From Chthoniobacterales bacterium (GTDB lineage Bacteria; Verrucomicrobiota; Verrucomicrobiia; Chthoniobacterales; UBA10450), in contig JACCXL010000183.1 in the NCBI GenBank assembly GCA_013697015.1, positions 1 through 6,079 of the forward strand: a stretch of 6,079 nucleotides of DNA. Reading direction: 5' to 3'. Every line of letters starts with the position of its first letter. Within the stretch, counting starts at the first letter, position 1. Below are positions 1 to 5,944 of this stretch, in pieces. A model generated the notes under the pieces. The model had not been told where the DNA came from. It worked only from the letters and a program-made list of their open reading frames with translations, and did not search any database. A program made the position numbers and the translations under genes.

Positions 1-221
1 CGCTGGAGGATGCGGAGACCGGGGAGCAGATTGAAATCAATACTTCCGACCGGACGACGCGTGCGCGCTTCGCGGCCGTGGCGGAAGCTAATCGGATGCA
101 ATTAAATCGAACGCTCCGGCGCAACAACATAGATTCGATCTCGCTTCGCACGGGCGCGGATTATCTGCCCGCCCTGCGCTCGTTCTTTAAGCAACGGGAA
201 CGGCGCCTCGCGATCCGATGA
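1..221 (+). CDS. DUF58 family protein, C-terminal fragment
   Basis: The reading frame is open from base 3 to the TGA at 219-221 and gives the last 72 residues of a protein whose start lies outside the window. The fragment begins LEDAETGEQIEINTSD and ends with FFKQRERRLAIR. The D-x-E-T-G-E segment, the following 'tsd..tR..f' stretch and the terminal 'Lr.FF..RerR' match the C-terminal end of DUF58 proteins. These are usually encoded between a MoxR AAA+ ATPase and the VWA genes of Bat operons. Most DUF58 proteins are around 300 residues, so roughly three quarters is missing here. The biochemical function of the family is not established; a cytoplasmic role with MoxR is inferred from gene neighbourhood. 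The next gene starts 10 bases after the stop, which supports one transcript. Confidence 0.88.
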   Translation, partial: LEDAETGEQIEINTSDRTTRARFAAVAEANRMQLNRTLRRNNIDSISLRTGADYLPALRSFFKQRERRLAIR

Positions 222-231
222 AGCCACGGCT

Positions 232-735
232 ATGCGCCTCCTTTTGGTCGAAGAGCTTCACGACATTGCGCCACCGGTTGATTACTCGCTTATTCCGGCT
301 TGGCTGATTTTCACCGGGAGTTGCGCTCTCCTCACGCTGCTCGGTCTCGGTGTTTGGTGGCTTCGTCGGCGATTGCGGAAGCCGGCGCCGACGGTGTCGC
401 CACAGGTGCTGGCATTGGCGCAGCTGGACCAGGTCGCACGAGAGATCGGGCGCTTGAGCCCATACCAATTCAGTATCCAGGTTTCGGATGTTCTGCGCCG
501 CTACGTGCAGGAACAGTTCCAGCTTCCCTCCACCCGGCAGACGTCGCTTGAGTTTCTCGGCGCCGTCGCAGGCAGCGCGACATTCACCCAAGACGACAAG
601 TCGCTTCTGAAGGACTTCCTCGACCGGTGCGACTTAATAAAGTTCGCGCGCTACGACGCGACAAAGGCAGACAGTCGCGAACTGCTGGAGGAGGCGATGC
701 GTTTCGTGAAAGGAGGCACGCATGCGATTGCCTGA
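232..735 (+). CDS. DUF4381-type single-pass membrane protein
   Basis: The product has 167 residues. A short N-terminal part contains LHDIAPPVDYSLIPAW (residues 9-24), which resembles the conserved 'L.DI..P' opening of DUF4381 proteins. A hydrophobic segment follows at about 21-44, ending in WWLRRRLRK. That positive flank predicts the N-terminus in the periplasm and the rest in the cytoplasm. Residues 55-165 look all-helical, with YQFSIQVSDVLRRYVQEQF (78-96) and CDLIKFARYD (133-142) as the most family-like stretches. The start is the first ATG in this frame after the DUF58 stop; only a weak GAAG lies before it, so translation may be coupled to the gene upstream. The 3' end overlaps batA by 14 bases. 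DUF4381 genes sit at this position in many proteobacterial Bat/MoxR operons. The function is unknown; a membrane adaptor is a guess from topology. Confidence 0.85.
   Translation: MRLLLVEELHDIAPPVDYSLIPAWLIFTGSCALLTLLGLGVWWLRRRLRKPAPTVSPQVLALAQLDQVAREIGRLSPYQFSIQVSDVLRRYVQEQFQLPSTRQTSLEFLGAVAGSATFTQDDKSLLKDFLDRCDLIKFARYDATKADSRELLEEAMRFVKGGTHAIA
709..716 (+). promoter_or_regulatory. Strong Shine-Dalgarno site for batA
   Basis: AAAGGAGG ends five bases before the ATG at 722. It lies inside the 3' coding part of the preceding DUF4381 gene. This is the best ribosome binding site in the window, and it fixes the batA start even though it creates a 14-base gene overlap. Confidence 0.85.
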
Positions 736-1777
736 AGCATTCTCGCCGGACTGGGGCCTCTCTTTCGCACGGCCGTGGTTGCTCCTGCTCCTGCTCGCGG
801 TGCCCTTGCTGGCGTATCTGCGAGGACAACGCGGGACAGCCGCCGCGCTCATTTTTTCTTCTACGCGAACGATCTCGAATCTGGGGCAGACAAGTGCAGC
901 TCGCGCGGGGAAAATTTTGCGCAACCTCCTCTATTTGAGTCTGGCCCTCCTCATGGTCGCGCTCGCTCGGCCCCAACTCGGAAAGAGCCTCACGCAGGTG
1001 GAAGCCAGCGGCATCGACATCATGGTCGTACTCGATGTCTCCACGTCCATGTTGACAAAGGATTTCACGATCGGCGGAACGTCGGCCACGCGGATCGATG
1101 CCATTCGCGAAGTTACACGCAAGTTTATCGAAGGACGGCCCAATGATCGGATCGGCCTGATCGCATTCGCGGGTCGGCCTTATGTGGTGAGCCCAATGAC
1201 GCTCGATCATGATTGGCTTCTGACGAATCTCGATCGTGTGCGGATCGGGCTCGTGGAGGATGGGACTGCGATTGGCTCCGCCCTGGCTTCGGCGGCGAAC
1301 CGTCTCCAGGACAAGAAGGCGAAGAGCCGCGCGCTCGTCCTTCTGACGGATGGCGAAAATAATGCGGGTAAAGTTCCGCCGAACACCGCGGCCGAAGCAC
1401 TGAAAGCGCTCGGCATTCACCTCTACGCGGTCGGAGCCGGCATCAACGGAATCGCGCCCTTTCCGGTCTTTAATCGGAACGGAAAACCGATGACGGATGT
1501 CCTTGGAAACGTTCTCTATCAGAACGCGGAGGTCCACTTTAACGAAGCCGGTCTAAAGGAAGTGGCGCAGATCGCGGGGGGACAATTTTTTCGGGCGACA
1601 GATATGAGCTCGCTCCAGCAGATCTACGGCGACATCGACAAGCTCGAGAAGTCGACGGTCTCGATAAAAAAGTATCAGCAATACCGCGATCTTTTTCCGG
1701 CTTGCATCATGGCCGGGGCAGGACTGCTGATCGCGGAGATGATCCTCGCGCAAACAATCTGGAAAAAGCTGCCATGA
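722..1777 (+). CDS. batA: BatA, membrane-anchored VWA domain protein
   Basis: The product has 351 residues, close to the usual BatA length. It opens with FARPWLLLLLLAVPLLAYL (about 16-34), the family's typical first membrane segment, and a second segment lies at about 65-82. A VWA domain covers about 98-290. Its metal-binding MIDAS residues are all present: D105, S107 and S109 in DVSTS, T182 in DGTAIG and D210 in LLTDGENN. A third membrane segment lies at about 325-343, followed by the short tail QTIWKKLP. The loop between the first two segments is basic, so the VWA domain should face the periplasm. The gene uses the strong Shine-Dalgarno site just upstream. BatA is thought to form a complex with BatB and BatD through its VWA domain, but the ligand is unknown. 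Nothing looks truncated or degenerate. Confidence 0.95.
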   Translation: MRLPEAFSPDWGLSFARPWLLLLLLAVPLLAYLRGQRGTAAALIFSSTRTISNLGQTSAARAGKILRNLLYLSLALLMVALARPQLGKSLTQVEASGIDIMVVLDVSTSMLTKDFTIGGTSATRIDAIREVTRKFIEGRPNDRIGLIAFAGRPYVVSPMTLDHDWLLTNLDRVRIGLVEDGTAIGSALASAANRLQDKKAKSRALVLLTDGENNAGKVPPNTAAEALKALGIHLYAVGAGINGIAPFPVFNRNGKPMTDVLGNVLYQNAEVHFNEAGLKEVAQIAGGQFFRATDMSSLQQIYGDIDKLEKSTVSIKKYQQYRDLFPACIMAGAGLLIAEMILAQTIWKKLP

Positions 1778-1793
1778 TCCAGCACCCGCCGTC

Positions 1794-1828
1794 GTTCGGC
1801 GCAGATATCGATCATGAGTGCGCCGGAT
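1794..1828 (+). promoter_or_regulatory. Intergenic hairpin between batA and batB-batC
   Basis: CGGCGCA (1797-1803) and TGCGCCG (1819-1825) are a perfect inverted repeat. In RNA the stem extends to ten pairs, counting one A-U and two G-U pairs at its base, around a 15-base loop. It sits within the only sizeable intercistronic gap in the window (1778-1877). There is no T-run after it, so it is not a standard intrinsic terminator. A role in mRNA processing or stability is possible but unproven. ATCGATC occurs both in the loop (1807-1813) and just past the stem (1827-1833), 20 bases apart. I see no convincing promoter in the gap. Confidence 0.4.
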
Positions 1829-1862
1829 CGATCGCAGAACAAACTCAATCGCACCGTGGCCG

Positions 1863-1868
1863 AAGGGA
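1863..1868 (+). promoter_or_regulatory. Ribosome binding site deciding the batB start
   Basis: AAGGGA lies nine bases before the ATG at 1878, with a second ATG directly after it at 1881. A GTG at 1818 would lengthen the protein by 20 residues but has no Shine-Dalgarno sequence and falls in the loop of the upstream hairpin. The extra residues are basic and unlike the start of BatB proteins, so 1878 is preferred. Confidence 0.6.
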
Positions 1869-1877
1869 ACGGTCGAG

Positions 1878-4067
1878 ATGATGACCTTCGGTGCGCCATC
1901 GTGGCTTTGGGCGTTGCTGGCGCTGCCCGCACTGGCTTTGCTTTTCTGGCGTGCCGAACGCCGGAGCAGCGAACGCCTGCGGCAGTTTGTGTCGCCGCGG
2001 CTGCTTCCGCAGCTGGCGGGAACGATCGACCGGTTTCGGCGCCTCGCGAAATTTCTTCTCCTGCTCGCCGCCGTCGCCCTCGCGATCGCAAGCCTCGCTC
2101 GACCGCAATGGGGTTACTCTTACGAAGAAGTGAAACGCAAAGGGCTTGATCTCATTTTTGCGGTCGATACCTCGCGCAGCATGCTTTCGAACGACATTCC
2201 CCCGAACCGGCTGCAACGCGTCAAACTCGCGGCGCAGGATTTGATGAATCTTCTCGAAGGGGATCGCGTTGGCCTGATCGCCTTTGCGGGCCGGGCGTTC
2301 CTGCAAGCGCCACTAACGATCGATTACAACGCGGCGGTCGAAGCAATCAACGATTTGGACACGAACACAATTCCGGAGGGCGGGACGAACATTTCCGACG
2401 CCATTACGCTCGCGCTGCAAACCTACGGCAAATCGGCGATCGGGAATCGCGCGCTCGTTATCTTCACCGACGGTGAAGAGTTGAGCGGAGATGCGGCGAA
2501 GACGGCGAAAACGGCAGCCGACCACGGTGTGCGCGTTTTCACGATCGGCGTAGGGACGCCCGAAGGCTCACTCATTCCGATTAACGGCGAAGGCGGCGGA
2601 ACTGCATTTGTCAAAGACCGTAAGGGGCAGGTCGTGAAGTCGAAGCTCGATGAGAAGCGTCTCCGCGAGATAGCGCAGGCGACGGGTGGGTCATATTTTC
2701 TCCTTGGGAGTGGTCCGCGCACCATGCAGCAACTTTACACAGATGGGCTGCGCAAAATGCAGGCCGGCGAGATCGATGACCGTCCGAATCGCCGCCCGAT
2801 TGAACGGTACGAGTGGCCATTAGGCGCCGCAATCCTGGCACTGGTCGCTTCTGTTTTGATGAAAGAGCGCAAGCGGGTGCCGCGCTCGGAACGGGCTGCG
2901 AGGAGGCAAAGCCCTTTGGCGGCGGCGGCGGCTTTGTTATTTCTCAGTCTCGCTCCGTTGCAAGCAGCCGCGCCGGGGATGGACGCGTATCGCGAGCAAA
3001 AATTTGAGGAATCACTTCGGCAATTTCAGCAAACATTACGCGATCATCCTGGAACGCAGGCGACGGAGAAGCTGCAGTTCGATACCGGGGCTGCAGCTTA
3101 CAAATTGAAGGATTACGGTAAGGCGCTCGAATCATTCAGCCAGGCTCTGCTTTCGACGGATCGACCCCTTCAGGAATCGAGTCACTACAATCTCGGCAAT
3201 ACTCTTTACGAGCGCGGGGATGGACAGAAGGCGGATGACAAGAAAGAGACGGATTGGAACAACGCACTCCAGCATTACGATGAGGCGTTGAAGCTCAATC
3301 CCGGCAACAAGGAGGCGAAAGAAAATGCGGACCTCGTGAGGCGCAAGCTGGCCGAACTAAAACAAAAGCGCGAACAACAGCCCTCCCCGACCCCATCGCC
3401 TCGGGCGAAAAAAGATAAGGCGGAAAAACCCGACAAGTCAGATCAGAAAGATCAGAAGCAGTCGCAGAAAGATGGGGCGTCCGAGGACAAGCAGGAAAAG
3501 AAGGATCAATCGGGCGAGAAAAATCAGGAAAAGCCAGAAAAGGGGAACGACAAATCGAAATCGGAAGATCAACAGAATGACGGTGCGGGACAGAAAGGAG
3601 AGAAAGACGAATCCGGTGCAAACCCCTCGCCTGCCACGACGCCGGAGCCGTCGGCCGGCGCTTCGGAGTCGCCTTCTCCTTCTCCGGGCGGAAGCCCCGC
3701 CGAATCGAATTCTTCGCCGGGCGACCACGACGAAGAGTCTCCTTCTCCCGGCCCTGGTGAATCGGCTAGTCCATCGCCTCCTCCCGGTAACGGCACCGAG
3801 CAGAGCAACGACGGCAAGGCAGGCGCCACACCCACCCCACTCGGTTCAGCAAATAAAACTCTCTCCGGCGACGTGAAAGGCGCCGATGGCGAATCGGATC
3901 AAAAACCTGAAAAAGAGGCGCAGCTGGCAGCCGAAGCAGAAGCGAACCGACAAGGCCAGATGAGTCCGGAACAGGCGGAGCGTCTGGTGCGCTCAATGAA
4001 GGATGAAGAAGAGCGCGTGCAGCTCGATGAACGCAAGGCAGTGCGACGTGTCTATAACGACTGGTAG
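1878..4067 (+). CDS. batB: BatB-BatC fusion: VWA domain plus TPR protein
   Basis: From the ATG at 1878 the product has 729 residues. Membrane segments lie at about 8-24 and 58-74. A VWA domain follows at about 88-285 with all MIDAS residues: D97, S99 and S101 in DTSRS, T170 in EGGTN and D198 in FTDGEE. A third segment at about 313-328 leads to a basic stretch (KERKRVPR...) and a fourth hydrophobic stretch at about 346-364 ending in LQAAAPG. That pattern looks like the signal peptide of a separate BatC. About three TPR repeats fill 367-490, with FDTGAAAYKLKDYGKALESF and SSHYNLGNTLYERGD as clear helices. A charged then Pro-Ser-rich linker spans about 501-656, and a conserved-looking tail ends in YNDW. 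Positive-inside reasoning places both VWA and TPR in the periplasm. VWA-TPR fusions of this kind are known in gammaproteobacterial Bat operons. The start at 1878 follows AAGGGA; 1881 is an equally plausible ATG. Confidence 0.93.
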   Translation: MMTFGAPSWLWALLALPALALLFWRAERRSSERLRQFVSPRLLPQLAGTIDRFRRLAKFLLLLAAVALAIASLARPQWGYSYEEVKRKGLDLIFAVDTSRSMLSNDIPPNRLQRVKLAAQDLMNLLEGDRVGLIAFAGRAFLQAPLTIDYNAAVEAINDLDTNTIPEGGTNISDAITLALQTYGKSAIGNRALVIFTDGEELSGDAAKTAKTAADHGVRVFTIGVGTPEGSLIPINGEGGGTAFVKDRKGQVVKSKLDEKRLREIAQATGGSYFLLGSGPRTMQQLYTDGLRKMQAGEIDDRPNRRPIERYEWPLGAAILALVASVLMKERKRVPRSERAARRQSPLAAAAALLFLSLAPLQAAAPGMDAYREQKFEESLRQFQQTLRDHPGTQATEKLQFDTGAAAYKLKDYGKALESFSQALLSTDRPLQESSHYNLGNTLYERGDGQKADDKKETDWNNALQHYDEALKLNPGNKEAKENADLVRRKLAELKQKREQQPSPTPSPRAKKDKAEKPDKSDQKDQKQSQKDGASEDKQEKKDQSGEKNQEKPEKGNDKSKSEDQQNDGAGQKGEKDESGANPSPATTPEPSAGASESPSPSPGGSPAESNSSPGDHDEESPSPGPGESASPSPPPGNGTEQSNDGKAGATPTPLGSANKTLSGDVKGADGESDQKPEKEAQLAAEAEANRQGQMSPEQAERLVRSMKDEEERVQLDERKAVRRVYNDW
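3378..3845 (+). repeat. Low-complexity coding linker in BatB-BatC
   Basis: This stretch encodes residues 501-656 of the fusion. The first part (about 511-578) is almost entirely Lys, Asp, Glu, Gln, Ser and Gly with acid and base interleaved, for example KPDKSDQKDQKQSQKD. The second part (about 582-656) switches to Pro-Ser-Glu-Gly with repeated SPSP units, for example ASESPSPSPGGSP. It is predicted to be disordered and, by topology, periplasmic. The repeats are irregular at DNA level, so this is compositional bias rather than a tandem array. Long open frames on the opposite strand here are by-products of this composition. Confidence 0.85.
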
Positions 4068-4081
4068 CCTCCTTTCCCGGC

Positions 4082-5944
4082 ATGATTTCTTTCCACCGAG
4101 CATTCGGCCGCGGGCAGCGCACGCGTGAGGTTGCCGCGCTCGCGGCGCTTGCGATCTACGCCTTCGTTTCTGCGCAGCACGCAGCAGGCGCGGGGCCGGC
4201 GGTGACCGCAGTGCTCGATAACTCAGAAACTGCCGTTGGTCAGCCCGTCCACTTGGAAATCAAAGTTACAGGCGTGACTGGCGCCACACCGCCGGGCGAG
4301 ATCACCGTGGATGGGCTCGATATTCGCTACAGCGGCCAGTCGCAATTGGTGGAAGGGCGCAATTTCCAATTCAGCTACAGTTTTGTTTACACCTACACAG
4401 TGATGCCACTCAGGGCGGGCACGTTTCAAATCCCGCCGCAATCCGTGCGCGCCGGCGGGAGAACCGCGCAAACGCCCGTGCTGATGCTCAACGTAGCCGA
4501 TTCTGCGGGACGATCGTCACGGTCTAACCGGCGGTCGGAGCCGACAGATCCGAGCAAGATCGGATTCATCGAACTCATCCTGACGAAATCCACTGCCTAC
4601 GTCGGTGAAATGATTCCCGCCGAAGTGCGAGTGGGTTTCAATGCGCGCGTGCCGGTGGAAAGCCTCGGCAGCGGCATCCAGATCGCAGGTCAGGGATTCA
4701 CGACACAAAAATTTCCGGAGCCGCGACAGGGACTGGAAACGAGAAACGGCAAAAGCTATGCCGTTTGGACCTTCAAGACTGCGCTCGCGGCGGCGCGCCC
4801 GGGGAAGATTGAAATCGGGCCTGCCGAGATGACACCCGTAGTTCGTATTGCGCAGTCGAATCCCCGCCGACAGGCCCTTCCTAACGACCTGTTCGACATG
4901 GACGATCCGTTCTTTAACAGCTTTTTTAACGACCCGGCTTTTCAGCCGTCGGTGCGGCGCGAGATCACGCTGAAAAGTGAGGCCCAGACGATCGAGGTGA
5001 AGCCTTTGCCAGCTAATGCGCCCCGCGAGTTTTCGGGCGCGATCGGCAACTTCTCACTCCGAGCGGAGGCGAAACCGACAACAGCGCAAATTGGCGATCC
5101 GATCACAGTCACGACGACAGTGTCCGGTCGCGGAAATTTCGACCGCGTAGCCGCACCGGATTTCGAGGATGATCGCGGCTGGCATAAATATCCACCGAAC
5201 GGGACCTTTAAGAAAGACGACGAGGTCGGGATTAGCGGCGTCAAGACTTTTGAGACCGTCCTGAGTGCGAATGAAAGTAAGGAGACCATCCCGCCGGTCA
5301 CGTTTACATTTTTTGATCCGATCAAAGCCGCCTACCTCACGCTGCACAGCGAGGCGCTACCGGTGAGCGTGCAGGGCGGGGCGGCGCCCGCTGCTTCCGT
5401 CGCGGCAACGGTCACTCCACCGACGAGCACCCAAACTTTTCCTGCTGCAGCGAAGCAGAGCGAGATCCTGCTGCAGCTGGACAGCTCGGCACAGAACGTA
5501 ACCACTTTCGCGCCAATTTATGCACGCCGCTCGTTCTGGTTGTTCCAGCTTATTCCGCTGCTCGGGCTGATCGCATTCGGTTGGTGGATCGTGCAACCCG
5601 CCCGCCGGGCAGATCGCCACGCGCAGCGAACAGCCGCCTTGCAGGAGGAATTTTCCGCCGTGCAACGGCGTTTGCAGCGAACCGATTCGCCGCCGGAGCA
5701 ATATCTCGCGGAAGCCTCGCGTGCCGTGCAACTGAAGGCTGCTCTCCAGACCGGAATCGAACCTGCCGCTGTCGATGCGGCGGCGGCTGCGGCGGCCTTT
5801 CGCGTTGATGAAGCGACGAAAGTGCGCCTCGATCGATTGTTCCAACAACGCGACGAACTGCGCTACAGCGGGAATTCGAACGGCGCGTCGAGAATCACAG
5901 AAGAGACGCGGCACGAAGTCCGCACGTTGCTCGAAAGCCTGTGA
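4082..5944 (+). CDS. batD: BatD, periplasmic domain protein with C-terminal membrane anchor
   Basis: The product has 620 residues. A signal peptide covers about 1-38, with a basic start (HRAFGRGQRTR), a hydrophobic core and a likely cut near AAGAG. The large exported part (about 40-480) is beta-rich. It carries BatD hallmarks: YTYTVMPLRAGTFQIPP (103-119), the acidic Phe-rich DDPFFNSFFNDPAF (274-287), VKPLPANAPREFSGAIGNFS (306-325) and the adjoining EAKPTTAQIGDPITVTTTVS (329-348). One membrane segment at about 484-504 (SFWLFQLIPLLGLIAFGWW) is followed by QPARRADRH, so the last 115 residues are cytoplasmic and helical, with an eight-alanine run at 565-572. The start lies 14 bases after the batB-batC stop and lacks a Shine-Dalgarno sequence, so coupling to the gene upstream is likely. 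BatD is thought to join BatA and BatB in one membrane complex. Confidence 0.93.
   Translation: MISFHRAFGRGQRTREVAALAALAIYAFVSAQHAAGAGPAVTAVLDNSETAVGQPVHLEIKVTGVTGATPPGEITVDGLDIRYSGQSQLVEGRNFQFSYSFVYTYTVMPLRAGTFQIPPQSVRAGGRTAQTPVLMLNVADSAGRSSRSNRRSEPTDPSKIGFIELILTKSTAYVGEMIPAEVRVGFNARVPVESLGSGIQIAGQGFTTQKFPEPRQGLETRNGKSYAVWTFKTALAAARPGKIEIGPAEMTPVVRIAQSNPRRQALPNDLFDMDDPFFNSFFNDPAFQPSVRREITLKSEAQTIEVKPLPANAPREFSGAIGNFSLRAEAKPTTAQIGDPITVTTTVSGRGNFDRVAAPDFEDDRGWHKYPPNGTFKKDDEVGISGVKTFETVLSANESKETIPPVTFTFFDPIKAAYLTLHSEALPVSVQGGAAPAASVAATVTPPTSTQTFPAAAKQSEILLQLDSSAQNVTTFAPIYARRSFWLFQLIPLLGLIAFGWWIVQPARRADRHAQRTAALQEEFSAVQRRLQRTDSPPEQYLAEASRAVQLKAALQTGIEPAAVDAAAAAAAFRVDEATKVRLDRLFQQRDELRYSGNSNGASRITEETRHEVRTLLESL

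Noticed and set aside
218..307. ATG at 218 overlapping the DUF58 stop as ATGA, opening a 29-codon frame
   Set aside because: The overlap looks like a coupled start, but the frame ends quickly and its translation does not resemble any family. The frame starting at 232 carries the DUF4381-like LHDIAPP motif.
584..1537. Long minus-strand open frame (317 codons) opposite batA
   Set aside because: It is antisense to a well-supported VWA gene, its translation is rich in Arg, Cys and Ser without any domain pattern, and such frames are expected opposite GC-rich codons.
1794..1833. Intrinsic terminator after batA
   Set aside because: The hairpin is not followed by a run of T, and the next gene continues the same functional set on the same strand.
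1818..1877. GTG at 1818 as the start of BatB, adding 20 residues
   Set aside because: There is no Shine-Dalgarno sequence, it lies in a hairpin loop, and the added basic residues do not fit the usual BatB N-terminus. The ATG pair at 1878-1883 has AAGGGA upstream.
3295..3876. Several overlapping frames on both strands across the BatB-BatC linker, some strongly Arg- or Pro-rich
   Set aside because: They are frame-shifted or antisense readings of a low-complexity coding stretch and show no start signals or family features.
5777..5797. GCG/GCT repeat near the 3' end of batD as a tandem repeat element
   Set aside because: It encodes a short eight-alanine run inside a predicted helix and is a codon-level effect of GC-rich coding sequence.
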